Assembly (NCBI RefSeq): GCF_000368965.1
Contig: NZ_KB849780.1
Location: 1,984,145 to 2,048,144 of the forward strand
Direction: 5' to 3'
Origin: Acinetobacter calcoaceticus DSM 30006 = CIP 81.8
GTDB lineage: Bacteria; Pseudomonadota; Gammaproteobacteria; Pseudomonadales; Moraxellaceae
Length of the DNA: 64,000 nt
Both the position numbers and the translations under genes were made by a program. The notes below the pieces were generated by a model that saw nothing but the letters and a program-made list of their open reading frames with translations, was not told the DNA's origin and searched no databases. Below, piece by piece: positions 19,384-29,557 of this stretch (its first letter is position 1; the number at the start of each line of letters is the position of its first letter).

Positions 19384-20565
19384 ATGCATCCTATCGTCAT
19401 TATCGGATCAGGCATGGCGGGTTATACCTTAGCACGTGAGTTCCGTAAGCTTAGCCCAGAGCAAGAACTTGTGATGATTTGTGCGGATGATGCAGTGAAC
19501 TATGCAAAGCCAACATTATCAAATGCATTTGCAGGTAAAAAAGCACCTGAACAAATTCCTTTAGGCGATGCGACAAAAATGGGTACTCAACTCAATATGC
19601 GTATTGAGCCTTTTACCTTTGTGAAAGAAATTTTAGCTGAACGCCATGAGCTTGTTCTTGAAAAAGATGGTGTAACTTCACAACAACCCTATTCAAAATT
19701 GATTTTAGCCGTGGGTGCTAACCCAATTCGCCTTGCAATTGCAGGTGATGGTAGCGATGACATTCATGTTGTGAACTCACTCATTGATTACCGCGCTTTT
19801 CGTGAAAATCTAGCTCAGCGTAAAGATAAACGTGTTGTTATTTTGGGTGCAGGTTTAATTGGTTGCGAGTTTGCCAATGACTTACTTCATAGTGAATATG
19901 ACATCACTGTCATTGATTTAGCACCGCAACCATTAGGTCGTTTACTTCCATCACATATTGCTTCTGCTTTCCAGCAAAATCTTGAGGAAGCTGGAGTAAA
20001 ATTTGCCCTAGGAACAACCGTTGAAAAAGTTAGCAAAATTAATAATGGCGAAGATTATGCGATAACACTCGCAAACGGACAAACATTGGTTGCGGACATT
20101 GTTCTTTCTGCGATTGGCCTACAGCCAAATATTTCAGTTGCTCAAAGTGCAGATATTCAAACGAGCCGTGGAATTATTACCAATAGTTTACTAGAAACAA
20201 ATCAAGCAGACATTTATGCAATCGGGGATTGCGCAGAGGTAAACGGTACTTTACTCCCATATGTAATGCCTATTATGCAACAGGCTCGTGCCCTCGCAAA
20301 AACACTCAGTGGGCAACAAACTGCTGTGCACTACCCTGCTATGCCAGTTGCAGTAAAAACTCCAGCTGCTCCACTTACCGTTTTGCCAGCTCCGGTTGAT
20401 GTAGAAGTGAACTGGGAAACAGAAGAGTTCGACGATGGTATGCTTGCCAAAGCAATTGACAATGAAGGAACATTGCGTGGTTTTGTATTGCTAGGTGCAA
20501 CCGCAAGTAAACAACGCTTAACTTTGACAAAGCTTGTCCCAGATCTTATTCCAGCCCAAGCATAA
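19384..20565 (+). CDS. rubB: Rubredoxin-NAD(+) reductase
   Basis: FAD enzyme that transfers electrons from NADH to rubredoxin for alkane oxidation. The 393-residue product starts MHPIVIIGSGMAGYTLAREF, with the FAD dinucleotide-binding GxGxxG. A second Rossmann motif, VVILGAGLIGCEFANDL (about residue 149), binds NADH, and DIYAIGDCAEV (about residue 278) is the C-terminal FAD motif. GGAG precedes the start by a few bases. It lies 94 bases after rubA and 53 bases before the estB start, matching the ADP1 arrangement. Confidence 0.95.
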   Translation: MHPIVIIGSGMAGYTLAREFRKLSPEQELVMICADDAVNYAKPTLSNAFAGKKAPEQIPLGDATKMGTQLNMRIEPFTFVKEILAERHELVLEKDGVTSQQPYSKLILAVGANPIRLAIAGDGSDDIHVVNSLIDYRAFRENLAQRKDKRVVILGAGLIGCEFANDLLHSEYDITVIDLAPQPLGRLLPSHIASAFQQNLEEAGVKFALGTTVEKVSKINNGEDYAITLANGQTLVADIVLSAIGLQPNISVAQSADIQTSRGIITNSLLETNQADIYAIGDCAEVNGTLLPYVMPIMQQARALAKTLSGQQTAVHYPAMPVAVKTPAAPLTVLPAPVDVEVNWETEEFDDGMLAKAIDNEGTLRGFVLLGATASKQRLTLTKLVPDLIPAQA

Positions 20566-20569
20566 GGTT

Positions 20570-20604
20570 TGTATCAGGAGTACTCACTTGGAGAGTATTC
20601 CTTT
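20570..20604 (+). other. Hairpin in the rubB-estB gap
   Basis: An imperfect stem, AGGAGTACTC pairing with GAGTATTCCT across a six-base loop, lies just before the estB ribosome binding site. There is no T run, so it is more likely an mRNA stability or translation element than a terminator. Confidence 0.4.
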
Positions 20605-20618
20605 AAGGAATGAATAAC

Positions 20619-21563
20619 ATGAATAGCGCCTTACAGTTTAACATTTCACCTTACACATCTTTCATGCAAGAAACCAAAGTCAACTTAGGCAATGGAATTG
20701 AATTACATGTAGAAGTAGGTGGAAAACCAGAACATCCAACCATTTTGCTGATTATGGGCCTTGGTGCTCAAATGCTTTTTTGGCCAGATTTCTTCTGTAA
20801 ATCGCTGATTGATCAAGGATTTCGTGTTATTCGTTTTGATAACCGTGATATTGGCCTTTCTTCAAAAGTACGTCATGAAGGTAAACGGTTAAATACTGTT
20901 AAATTGATGGGCCGCTTTGCACTGGGGCTAACTAATCAGGGTGCGCCCTATACTCTGCATGATATGGCAGACGATGTATCTATGCTCATTGATCGTTTAG
21001 GCGTGAACAAAGCGCATGTGATTGGCGCATCAATGGGTGGGATGATTGCTCAAATTCTTGCAGCAAAATATCCAGAAAAGGTTGAGAAATTAGGGCTCAT
21101 GTTTACAAGCAATAACCAGCCTTTTTTACCACCACCTTTTCCGAAACAACTTTTGAGTTTAATTGGCAAACCCGAGTCACGTGACGAAGAAGGGATTGTT
21201 AATCATAGTTTAAAACTATTTCAACTGATTGGTTCACCTGGTTATATCAACCAGATTGAAGCAATACAAACTGCGCGTAAGCTTTATCAACGTAGCTACT
21301 ATCCTGCTGGTGTACTTCAGCAGTTTTTAGCAATATTATGTACAGGCTCCTTACTACAACTGGACCGTGAAATTAAGCAATCCGCTTTAGTCTTACATGG
21401 CTCTCGCGATCGCTTACTTCCCCCTAGCCACGGTAAGGCTGTAGCAAAAGCAATTTCCGGTGCTAAGTTTGAATTAATTGATGGAATGGGGCATGATATC
21501 CCTGCACATTTTATTCCACAGCTTAGCGGTTTATTTGCGCATCATTTTAAATCATCAGACTAG
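20619..21563 (+). CDS. estB: Alpha/beta-hydrolase esterase EstB
   Basis: Cytoplasmic serine esterase in the rub operon; the ADP1 homologue is called EstB. The product of about 314 residues has the oxyanion region LLIMGLGAQMLFWPDFF, the nucleophile elbow IGASMGGMIAQ with catalytic serine, and late residues LVLHGSRDRLLPP (Asp) and DGMGHDIPAHF (His). Of two in-frame ATGs, 20619 is preferred: AAGGA at 20605-20609 is nine bases upstream of it but directly abuts the ATG at 20610. It ends six bases before oxyR. The physiological substrate is not known. Confidence 0.88.
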   Translation: MNSALQFNISPYTSFMQETKVNLGNGIELHVEVGGKPEHPTILLIMGLGAQMLFWPDFFCKSLIDQGFRVIRFDNRDIGLSSKVRHEGKRLNTVKLMGRFALGLTNQGAPYTLHDMADDVSMLIDRLGVNKAHVIGASMGGMIAQILAAKYPEKVEKLGLMFTSNNQPFLPPPFPKQLLSLIGKPESRDEEGIVNHSLKLFQLIGSPGYINQIEAIQTARKLYQRSYYPAGVLQQFLAILCTGSLLQLDREIKQSALVLHGSRDRLLPPSHGKAVAKAISGAKFELIDGMGHDIPAHFIPQLSGLFAHHFKSSD

Positions 21564-21569
21564 GACACT

Positions 21570-22478
21570 ATGGCTGCATTACCCTCACTAAGACAGCTAT
21601 CATATTTAGTTACGTTGTCGGAAACTTTGCATTTTACTGAAGCAGCACGCCGCTCTTTTGTCACTCAATCGACGTTATCAGGCGGCATTATGGAGCTTGA
21701 ACGGTTATTAGGTGGCGTTCTGGTAGAACGTGATCGTCAGAATGTGCGTTTAACACCTTTAGGTGAACAAGTCGTTGCTCGTGCCCGTGTACTACTAGCA
21801 GATGCTCAAGATTTAATGCGTTTGAGCCGTGAAATGAGTGAGCCGTTAACAGGTGATTTGCATTTGGGTGTTATTCCAACCATTGCACCTTTTATCCTGA
21901 CACGCTTACTTAATGAAGTGCATCAGCAGCTACCTAAAATTCAGCTACATTTGCATGAAGCACAAAGTGAAAAAATTGTAGAGCGTCTAGAACACGGTAA
22001 TCTAGACATGATCGTTCTTGCTCTACCGTTTGACACCAGAGGTCTAAAAGTCGCTGAAATTTCGAAAGAAAATTTGTACCTTGTATGTAGTAAACAAGAT
22101 ACGAATGCTCTTCAAGCAAACTCTCTAGATGATCTTGATTTATCAAGACTAATCTTGCTTGAGGAAGGCCACTGTTTACGTGACCACGTTTTGAGTGCGT
22201 GCCCTATCGGTGAGCGTAAAAACGACAACCGTTTAAAAGCAAGCTCTTTACCAACATTAGTTGAAATGGTTTCTTCTGATTTAGGCTTTACGCTTTTACC
22301 AGAAATTGCAATTGAAAATAGTATGATCAAGTTTAATGATCAGATTACTGCAAAACCAATTGAAGATGCACCGAGCCGTACTTTAGCGCTAGTGACTCGT
22401 AAAAGTACACCATTGCAAAGTGAGTTCGATGTATTACTGCAAATTATGCAGAAAATTACGACAAGAATACATGTATAA
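21570..22478 (+). CDS. oxyR: OxyR, peroxide-sensing LysR regulator
   Basis: Redox regulator that activates peroxide-defence genes when two cysteines form a disulfide. The 302-residue product has the LysR helix-turn-helix at about residues 18-38 (LHFTEAARRSFVTQSTLSG). The OxyR signature GHCLRDHVLSAC carries Cys202 and Cys211 with eight residues between, as in E. coli Cys199/Cys208. The ATG follows estB by six bases, so the gene is co-transcribed with the rub genes, linking alkane oxidation to oxidative-stress control. It ends in a UUCG-loop terminator. Confidence 0.95.
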   Translation: MAALPSLRQLSYLVTLSETLHFTEAARRSFVTQSTLSGGIMELERLLGGVLVERDRQNVRLTPLGEQVVARARVLLADAQDLMRLSREMSEPLTGDLHLGVIPTIAPFILTRLLNEVHQQLPKIQLHLHEAQSEKIVERLEHGNLDMIVLALPFDTRGLKVAEISKENLYLVCSKQDTNALQANSLDDLDLSRLILLEEGHCLRDHVLSACPIGERKNDNRLKASSLPTLVEMVSSDLGFTLLPEIAIENSMIKFNDQITAKPIEDAPSRTLALVTRKSTPLQSEFDVLLQIMQKITTRIHV

Positions 22479-22480
22479 AA

Positions 22481-22502
22481 AAAGGAGTCTTCGGACTCCT
22501 TT
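22481..22502. terminator. Bidirectional UUCG-loop terminator after oxyR
   Basis: AAAGGAGTC, loop TTCG, GACTCCTTT. The C(UUCG)G tetraloop is exceptionally stable in RNA. A and T tracts flank both sides, serving oxyR and the convergent SPOR gene. Confidence 0.92.
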
Positions 22503-22507
22503 TTATT

Positions 22508-23107
22508 TTACTGTGGTGTTAAAGATGCCCACTTAAACACCCAAGCAGATGGCATATTCAAACTATTATCAGCGATAATTTTTTCTCTAATAATTTGTGC
22601 TATGGCATAGTCATTTGCAGGATCTACCATGACTCGTATTCCTTTAGTGGTTGCGCTGGTTACAACCTTATAACCCTTCGCTTCTAACTGCGACTGAACT
22701 GTACTTGCCTTATTTTGATTAGCCGCCAATGCAACTTGTACCATCCATTTCTTTTCACCATTTTCCAGAATTTCTTTAGCGATAGCTGCATCAAGTTGCT
22801 TTTTATTGTCAAAATTTTTCTTTTCTTCTACTTTCTTTGTGTGAACATCTTCAATTTTCTTTTGGGCTAATAACTCATATTGTTTCTGTTTTCTTTTCTG
22901 GATGACTATTGTTTTATTTTTCTCCCCACCTTTTTTCGCTTTATCATTAGAAGGATTTACAAAATAAGGATACATCGCTTGATCATCAAATCTTTGAAAT
23001 ACGATGATATTCCCATAACACTTCTGATCTGCATAGGCGGTCACTGGCATTATCCCCAAAAGTATTTTAATAAGTAAACTTCTAATAAAGCATTGCATCT
23101 TATTCAT
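22508..23107 (-). CDS. Exported SPOR-domain protein
   Basis: A 199-residue protein with a signal peptide (residues about 1-26, ending PVTAYADQ). A lysine/glutamate-rich segment follows (residues 60-110, several KKK and EKK runs), likely a flexible or helical stalk. The C-terminus from about residue 115 (KKWMVQVALAANQNKASTV) to the end is a SPOR repeat, a fold that binds denuded septal peptidoglycan. Septal localisation is therefore likely. It is not the FtsN type, as no transmembrane anchor with cytoplasmic tail is seen. It has no operon partner and is convergent with oxyR. Confidence 0.78.
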   Translation of the reverse strand: MNKMQCFIRSLLIKILLGIMPVTAYADQKCYGNIIVFQRFDDQAMYPYFVNPSNDKAKKGGEKNKTIVIQKRKQKQYELLAQKKIEDVHTKKVEEKKNFDNKKQLDAAIAKEILENGEKKWMVQVALAANQNKASTVQSQLEAKGYKVVTSATTKGIRVMVDPANDYAIAQIIREKIIADNSLNMPSAWVFKWASLTPQ

Positions 23108-23296
23108 TTACCAAAGTTAAGTATATTTAATGCGCCGTATTAAAGTAGATTTTTTGTGATTTGTATATTTTTAAAATTCAATGTTTTATGTAAAAAATCA
23201 CATATTTTAAAAACATATTGCAGTGCTTCAAATTATTATCGTTTATCCAGCAACCATTTAGAAAAACTAACTAAATTACTTTGAATTTCAGTTAAT

Positions 23297-23324
23297 TAAA
23301 AAAGCCGACAAAATGTCGGCTTTT
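23297..23324 (-). terminator. Terminator of ppk1
   Basis: AAAAGCCGACA / TGTCGGCTTTT with a three-base loop and a T run on the minus strand. Confidence 0.88.
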
Positions 23325-23343
23325 ATTTAATCTTGAGAGTTCA

Positions 23344-25425
23344 TTATTTAATGATTTCCAATAATGCCCTTTGAGCATTATGCAACTTTTCACCCTCAGC
23401 TGGCTCAGCACGGATCCAAGTACCGTCACCTTGTAACAGCCATGCTTGTTGATTATCTTGTAAGTAGTTCACTAAACCTTGTTGATAAATACGTTTTTTC
23501 AACGCAGGGTCTTCAACAGGGAAACACGCTTCAACACGATTAAATAAATTACGGTCCATCCAGTCTGCACTTGAACAATAAATACGTGCATCACCATTAT
23601 TACTAAAGTAATAAACGCGAGTATGCTCAAGGAAACGTCCTACAATTGAACGCACTCGAATATTCTCTGATAAGTTAGGCAAACCCGGACGTAAACAACA
23701 AATCGAACGGATAATCAGGTCAATCTGAACACCCGCCTGAGAAGCTTCGTACAATTTATTGATTAACTGAACTTCGGTTAACGCATTCACCTTAACAATG
23801 ATTTGAGCTTTACGTCCTGCTTTAGCATTGGCAATTTCTTCATCAATAAAGTTAATGAGCTGAGCATGTAAGGTAAATGGTGCATGTAATAGCTTTTTCA
23901 ATTTCGCCATTTTGCCCATACCGGTCAATTCTTGGAATATACGGTGTACGTCTTCACACAGATCTTTATCTGTGGTCAGGAGACCATAATCTGTATAAAT
24001 TCGAGCATTCATCGCATGGTAGTTACCTGTTCCTAAATGAACGTAACGCACCAATTTATTATTTTCACGGCGTACCACCATAATCATTTTGGCGTGAGTT
24101 TTATAACCGACTATGCCATAAACAACGACTGCCCCAGCCTCTTGTAAAACGTTCGCTACTTCAATGTTGGATTCTTCATCAAAGCGAGCACGTAACTCAA
24201 TGACTGCAATAACCTCTTTTCCATTTCGAGCCGCTTCAGCCAAAATTTGCACAATTTCAGAATTAGCACCACTACGATATAGCGTCTGTTTGATGGCTAA
24301 GACTTGCGGATCACGTGCAGATTCGCGTAGCAATTGAATAACTGGCGCAAAAGATTCAAACGGATGATGCAGTAAAATATCTTGTTTTTGCATTGCCGAG
24401 AAAATACTCTCGGTCTTTTTAAATACTTTAGGTACAATTGGCGTATGCGAGTCATAACGCAAATGAGGACGTTTAAAGTTTGAAACCAGACGAGCTAAGT
24501 TTACTGGACCATCAACTTTATATAATTGCTCATCGGTTAAATCGAACTCTTCAAGTAAGTACTCATAAATATGCTGTGGACAGTTATGGGTCACTTCCAA
24601 GCGAACTGCACGACCAAAACGTCGAGAACTTAATTCACCTTTTAATGCTTTAGCTAAGTCTTCAACATCTTCATTCAATGCCAAGTCTGCATTACGTGTA
24701 ACACGGAATTGGTAACATCCAGTTGCTGTCATTCCTGGGAATAAATCAGACACATGCTCATGGATAATTGCCGATAACATTACATGATGTTCTTTACCGC
24801 CCGTTAATTCATCTGGTAGTCGTACAACGCGAGGTAATGAACGTGGTGCTGGCACAACCGCCAAATCAATTTGACGACCAAAAGCATCTTTACCTTCAAG
24901 AGTGATAATGAAGTTCAGGCTTTTATTCACAAGGCGAGGAAATGGATGTGCTGGATCTAAGCTAATTGGTGTTAATACAGGTGCAACTTGTTCCTGAAAA
25001 TATTTTTTTACCCAAGCAGATTGGGCTGGAGTTAACTCACCACGACGTAAGAAGCAAATATCTTCTTCACGTAGCTTTGGTAAGATTTCCTCATTTAAAA
25101 TACGATATTGGCGTTCAATTGCAGCATGAGCAGTTTCAGAGATTTTTTGTAAGACCTGTCTTGGTGTAAGGCCATCAGGGCTACGACTCTCATTGCCTAG
25201 AGAAAATTGCTCCATCACTCCGGCAACACGAATTTCAAAGAACTCATCGAGATTACGTGAAAAAATGAGTAAGAAATTCATTCGCTCAAGTAAGGGATGT
25301 AAAGGGTCTACCGCTTGTTCCAATACACGCAAATGGAAGTCAAGAATAGACAATTCACGATTGATATAACGGTCATTATAACTATATTCTATTGGGGTCG
25401 TTGTTGGTGTAATCGCTGTATTCAT
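23344..25425 (-). CDS. ppk: Polyphosphate kinase 1
   Basis: Reversibly polymerises the gamma phosphate of ATP into polyphosphate at the inner membrane. The 693-residue product has the N-terminal helical domain ([19 protein letters not shown]), head domain, and two PLD-like C-terminal domains. The autophosphorylated histidine lies in VGYKTHAK (His444), and [12 protein letters not shown] and [13 protein letters not shown] are conserved. In Acinetobacter ADP1 this gene is induced by phosphate starvation. A half Pho box lies about 50 bases upstream here. It is next to mtgA as in ADP1 and transcribed opposite to oxyR. Confidence 0.97.
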   Translation of the reverse strand: MNTAITPTTTPIEYSYNDRYINRELSILDFHLRVLEQAVDPLHPLLERMNFLLIFSRNLDEFFEIRVAGVMEQFSLGNESRSPDGLTPRQVLQKISETAHAAIERQYRILNEEILPKLREEDICFLRRGELTPAQSAWVKKYFQEQVAPVLTPISLDPAHPFPRLVNKSLNFIITLEGKDAFGRQIDLAVVPAPRSLPRVVRLPDELTGGKEHHVMLSAIIHEHVSDLFPGMTATGCYQFRVTRNADLALNEDVEDLAKALKGELSSRRFGRAVRLEVTHNCPQHIYEYLLEEFDLTDEQLYKVDGPVNLARLVSNFKRPHLRYDSHTPIVPKVFKKTESIFSAMQKQDILLHHPFESFAPVIQLLRESARDPQVLAIKQTLYRSGANSEIVQILAEAARNGKEVIAVIELRARFDEESNIEVANVLQEAGAVVVYGIVGYKTHAKMIMVVRRENNKLVRYVHLGTGNYHAMNARIYTDYGLLTTDKDLCEDVHRIFQELTGMGKMAKLKKLLHAPFTLHAQLINFIDEEIANAKAGRKAQIIVKVNALTEVQLINKLYEASQAGVQIDLIIRSICCLRPGLPNLSENIRVRSIVGRFLEHTRVYYFSNNGDARIYCSSADWMDRNLFNRVEACFPVEDPALKKRIYQQGLVNYLQDNQQAWLLQGDGTWIRAEPAEGEKLHNAQRALLEIIK

Positions 25426-25470
25426 GTCTAACTCAATTCTCTATCCAGCCAAATCTCTATAAACTAGTAT

Positions 25471-25488
25471 GCTGCAAAAATATGACAA
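25471..25488 (-). promoter_or_regulatory. Candidate Pho box upstream of ppk
   Basis: On the minus strand TTGTCAT (25488-25482), a four-base AT spacer, then TTGCAGC. The first half matches the Pho-box half site CTGTCAT in six of seven bases; the second is poor. It is placed about 45-60 bases before the ppk start. Phosphate-starvation induction of Acinetobacter ppk is known, which supports the site. Confidence 0.4.
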
Positions 25489-25529
25489 TTTGGTAAAAAC
25501 TAAAAAATTAACACATCTTTAAAACAGCA

Positions 25530-26207
25530 TTATTCAGGAATCTGGGTGCTATTCATATAACGTAAAATAATGCGTTTTCTATATTGTACTTTACGATCAT
25601 TGCGGTGATCTTGATAATATTTCGGATTAGGCAATAACGCTGCTAAAAATGCTGCCTGCTCACGCGTTAGGCTATGCGCACTCTTACCATAATAATGTTG
25701 AGCCGCTGCTTCAATACCATACAGATTTTTGCCGAATTCAACCGAGTTCATATACACCTCAAGAATTCGGCGTTTTGACCACATCCGCTCCATCATCCAA
25801 GTCGCGACTGTTTCTTGACCTTTACGAATAAACGAACGCTTATTGTATAAAAACAGGTTCTTTGCAAGTTGCTGAGAGACTGTAGAACCGCCAGCAACAA
25901 CTTCACCCTCTTCATTATTTCGTTCAAGGGCAAAACGAATACCCTGCCAGTCAAAACCATGATGATGGATAAATTTTGCATCTTCACCCGCTAAAATCGC
26001 ATGTTTGAAATTGTCGCTAATGTCATCATAATCACGCCACTTATGGATGATTGGCTCGGATGTATCAGACCAATAATCTATTCGCATGAACATGGTGGTA
26101 TCCACTTCATGTGTCCGCCACCAGACCAAACTCGAAAAAATCCAAAGTTGAATAAGGAGAATCGCCCCAATAAAAATTAACAACACGCGAACAATAAAAG
26201 CTTTCAT
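25530..26207 (-). CDS. mtgA: Monofunctional biosynthetic peptidoglycan transglycosylase
   Basis: Polymerises lipid II into glycan strands at the periplasmic face of the inner membrane, without a transpeptidase domain. The 225-residue product has an N-terminal membrane anchor (about residues 5-30) and the GT51 motifs: [17 protein letters not shown] with catalytic glutamate (E in GED), [29 protein letters not shown] and [13 protein letters not shown]. It lies about 100 bases upstream of ppk in the same direction and is divergent from the rhomboid gene across only 76 bases. Confidence 0.96.
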   Translation of the reverse strand: MKAFIVRVLLIFIGAILLIQLWIFSSLVWWRTHEVDTTMFMRIDYWSDTSEPIIHKWRDYDDISDNFKHAILAGEDAKFIHHHGFDWQGIRFALERNNEEGEVVAGGSTVSQQLAKNLFLYNKRSFIRKGQETVATWMMERMWSKRRILEVYMNSVEFGKNLYGIEAAAQHYYGKSAHSLTREQAAFLAALLPNPKYYQDHRNDRKVQYRKRIILRYMNSTQIPE

Positions 26208-26283
26208 GTTCGTCCTGATCTCCTGTATTCAACTTTTTTCATGTTAAGCTGTAAAGCATGTTCATATATAACAAAAGCATAGC

Positions 26284-27093
26284 ATGACTCAATATCAGCC
26301 TCCGCACATTAATCGTAAACTCAATGTACAAAATTGGTGGCTGACCGCCTTACTCATCGCAATCAATGTAGGTTTGTTTGTCTGGCAAATTGTATCTGGT
26401 ATCGATATTAGTGACCCAGCCATGAAAGATGCTATTCATTGGGGTGCTGATTTTACACCACTTACTTTTTCTGGGCAGCCCGAACGTTTATTTACCAGCA
26501 TGTTTTTTCATTTTGGTTTAGTTCATCTCATGCTTAACATGTGGGCCCTCTATATTTTCGGTAATGTTGCTGAGTCACTATTTGGTCGCTTCTATTTTAT
26601 TGGGATGTACTTACTCGCTGGCTTATTCGGTAGCCTTTTAAGTAGTTATATGACGATTCAAAATGGACATGAATTGCTGCAACATTTTGACCAGAGCTTG
26701 CTTCCTCATGTCAGTGCAGGCGCTTCGGGTGCTGTGATGGGATTAGGTGCTGCGTTAACAGTACTTTCTTTATTTCCACCGCTACCTCATCAAGCCTACA
26801 TACTCGATAAAAAAGCATTATTAATGATTATGGCAATCAACCTTATTTTTGGTTTTGTCGCAACGGGAATTAATAATGCCGCGCATATTGGCGGCATGGT
26901 TATTGGAGCATTTCTTGCGCTGATGTGGTACTTAAGTTATGTCAGCAAATTTAAAAATACGCTAAAACTTCTAGGCTTATTAGGAGCAGTTGTAATTACA
27001 GGTGGTTTTTATATGTACTGTGTACAACTCAACTCACCTTTACTTCCGTTATGGCATGAAATCATCATCCAGAATCCTGACATTATTCCTTAA
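26284..27093 (+). CDS. Rhomboid-family intramembrane serine protease
   Basis: A 269-residue inner-membrane protease that cleaves transmembrane helices. The catalytic dyad is complete: Ser148 in VSAGASGAVMG and His201 in NNAAHIGGM. FHFGLVHLMLNMWALYIFG supplies the conserved HxxxN region of TM2. About seven hydrophobic segments are seen. The N-terminus is cytoplasmic and short. It differs from the second rhomboid at 37165, and substrates are unknown. It is divergent from mtgA and convergent with the ABC permease, meeting it with only a one-base gap. Confidence 0.9.
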   Translation: MTQYQPPHINRKLNVQNWWLTALLIAINVGLFVWQIVSGIDISDPAMKDAIHWGADFTPLTFSGQPERLFTSMFFHFGLVHLMLNMWALYIFGNVAESLFGRFYFIGMYLLAGLFGSLLSSYMTIQNGHELLQHFDQSLLPHVSAGASGAVMGLGAALTVLSLFPPLPHQAYILDKKALLMIMAINLIFGFVATGINNAAHIGGMVIGAFLALMWYLSYVSKFKNTLKLLGLLGAVVITGGFYMYCVQLNSPLLPLWHEIIIQNPDIIP

Positions 27094-27094
27094 G

Positions 27095-29557
27095 CTACAG
27101 CTGGTTTAGTTCTCTTAAGCTTTGTAAAGGTGGTAAGTTGCAAAGATAGCCTAGTCGATAACGGCCTATCAGGGCACAAACCAGCATCATGCCAATTGGT
27201 AAAATCAGCCATATTTCAACATGCCACTGTAATGCCATATTCATTTTATAGCTTGCAATAGCACTAATCACTTCTGCAAAACAGCAGGCAACTATGCCTG
27301 CTAATAATCCTAAAAACCCAACTTCAAGACTGAGCATCTGCTTCATTTTATTTTTAGACAATCCAAATGAGCGTAACAAAGCAACTTCACGGCGTCGCTC
27401 ATCCATTAATAAGTTTAAGCATGCAATCAGTACTAAAACCCCAGAGAACCCCACTAAAGCCGCCAGCACGGTCACAATTTTCACTAAAACATTCATTAAA
27501 CGCTTTACTTCATCTAAAATTCGATCGACGTCAATAAATACCGTATTCGAAAACTGCTGAATAATATTGATCATTTTTGGCTGATCTTGCTTAGGCACAT
27601 AAAAACTGCCTAAATAACTTCCAGCATTTTCATCTAAAGTTTTTGGTGAAAAAATAAAGAAAAAGTTAGGACTAAAACTTTCCCATTCTACACTTCGAAA
27701 ATTGACCACTTTGGCCTGTAAATTGCCTTCCGGCAAGCTAAAGGTAAGCTTATCTCCAATTTGAATACCAAGGCTTTCAGCTGTTTTGCTTTCGACAGAA
27801 ACTTGCCCTACACCACTAAACTGAGCTTGACCGTTTGTAATGGCATTGTCATTCGGTAATTGATTAGACTGAGTTAAATTTAACTCACGACGTAAAGAAT
27901 TATTTTGTTTTATGGCTTCTTCAGAAAAAGGTATCTCATTTTTTGCTAGCAATCGGCCGCGGATATTGGGATATAAAGGAGTGCTCTGCCAACCATTTTG
28001 TTTCAACTGTTGCTCAAAAGCTTTTAAATCGAATGGAGGTAACCCATAAACAAACTGATTAGGCGTTCCTTCAGGGAGTTGTTGCTGCCAACGTTCTAAT
28101 AAATCAGTTCTTAATACACTGAGTACTGTAATAAGGCTTAATCCTAAAGCTAGAGCAGTAATTTGTAGTGCGCTTTGGGAAGGAGAGCGAATATAAAAAG
28201 ACAAACGATTTTTCATCTTTTTTAGGCTACGAAGCAATAACCAGACAGCGGTGTAAAGCAAAATACAAAGAACGATAATCGCAGCCAAAACCATAATGCT
28301 GAGCATTAAGTTTTCACTCAACACCAAACTAAAAACGATCAGGCTAGTAATGCCGGCAAAAAACATAAAAAATAATGATTTTCGAGATTTTGCTTGTTCA
28401 CGAATAACTCGGATTGGTGGGGTATTTAAAAGCTCCCAAATGCTTGGCAAGATAAACCCAAGCAAAACAATTACACTTGTAAAAATGGCGATTGGCAAAG
28501 GCCCAAGCAAAAGTGGTACTACCGAAAAATTTAATTCCAATTGAGGAATCAATTGCAACATGAGTTGGAGCAGGCCATAGCCCAATATCAGCCCCAATAA
28601 GCTTCCTATAACAATCGAAATCGCACTAACAACACAAAGTAATCCAATATATGCCAATAAAATTTGGAATTTACTTCCCCCTAAACACCGGATGAGCGCA
28701 ATGTGATCTTGGTTTTGTTGAACATATCGTTGGCTCGTTAAAGCGATGGCAATACCACACAATAAAATCGTTAAAATATTGGCCAATTGCAAAAAGGTAT
28801 CAAGGTTTTCAAGTGGACGTAATAATCTGCTATTCGACTCACTTGCATCGCGTAACCGTAAACCCGCTGTTTCGTCTAGATCTTTAGTGGTTTGATATTG
28901 TTGTTTAAACTGCTTAGCAAAAGTCTGTACCTGTTCGGGTTTACCCGCCATTAATAAACGATAGTCAATTCTACTGCCTGTCTGAATTGCATGAGTTTTA
29001 GCAATATCAGCTTGATGGATAATCACCGTGGGAGAAAAGCCTGAGAATCCTAACTCTTGGTTAGAATCACGTACAATCACACCACTAAAACGAAATGTAC
29101 CATCCGCAATAGAAACAGCATCACCCAGTTTTACTTTTAATAAATCTGCCGCCCTTTGGCTTAACCACACCTCACCAGACTGAATCCCTTGCGTAGTTGG
29201 CTCAATTTCAAGCTGTCCTCTTAACGGAAATAAAGGCTCTATCGCTTTCACGTTGACCATGACAAACTGGTCTTGTGTATGGGCCATAGAACTAAACATA
29301 GTGACATTGGTTTGCTTGAAACCAAGCTGCTCTGCTCTTTTTTTCCATGACTGTTCTATCGGTTCGTTATTCGACAGAACTAAATCAGCACCCAACATTT
29401 GTGAGGCTTGTAAACTGACAGCATTTTTAACTTGGTCATTGCTAAACTTCAGAGCGGTTGTGGCACTAATCGCAAGTGAAAGAGCAATAATGAGTAGATA
29501 TAGACCACCCGTGCGGAAACTTTGTAGTAAAAGTGGTTTTAGAAGATTACGCATCAT
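27095..29557 (-). CDS. ybbP: FtsX-family ABC transporter permease (YbbP-type)
   Basis: An 820-residue inner-membrane permease with two FtsX-like regions, one in the first half (LASQRY..ALIRCLGGSKFQILL, about residues 255-370) and one at the C-terminus (RRREVALLRSFGLSKNKMKQM). Large periplasmic domains lie between membrane helices. It pairs with the ATPase immediately upstream; the ATPase stop directly precedes this ATG, so the two are translationally coupled. YbbAP in E. coli is linked to the esterase TesA, encoded next door here too. The exported substrate is not established; lipid or acyl compounds are an inference from this context. Confidence 0.88.
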   Translation of the reverse strand: MMRNLLKPLLLQSFRTGGLYLLIIALSLAISATTALKFSNDQVKNAVSLQASQMLGADLVLSNNEPIEQSWKKRAEQLGFKQTNVTMFSSMAHTQDQFVMVNVKAIEPLFPLRGQLEIEPTTQGIQSGEVWLSQRAADLLKVKLGDAVSIADGTFRFSGVIVRDSNQELGFSGFSPTVIIHQADIAKTHAIQTGSRIDYRLLMAGKPEQVQTFAKQFKQQYQTTKDLDETAGLRLRDASESNSRLLRPLENLDTFLQLANILTILLCGIAIALTSQRYVQQNQDHIALIRCLGGSKFQILLAYIGLLCVVSAISIVIGSLLGLILGYGLLQLMLQLIPQLELNFSVVPLLLGPLPIAIFTSVIVLLGFILPSIWELLNTPPIRVIREQAKSRKSLFFMFFAGITSLIVFSLVLSENLMLSIMVLAAIIVLCILLYTAVWLLLRSLKKMKNRLSFYIRSPSQSALQITALALGLSLITVLSVLRTDLLERWQQQLPEGTPNQFVYGLPPFDLKAFEQQLKQNGWQSTPLYPNIRGRLLAKNEIPFSEEAIKQNNSLRRELNLTQSNQLPNDNAITNGQAQFSGVGQVSVESKTAESLGIQIGDKLTFSLPEGNLQAKVVNFRSVEWESFSPNFFFIFSPKTLDENAGSYLGSFYVPKQDQPKMINIIQQFSNTVFIDVDRILDEVKRLMNVLVKIVTVLAALVGFSGVLVLIACLNLLMDERRREVALLRSFGLSKNKMKQMLSLEVGFLGLLAGIVACCFAEVISAIASYKMNMALQWHVEIWLILPIGMMLVCALIGRYRLGYLCNLPPLQSLRELNQL

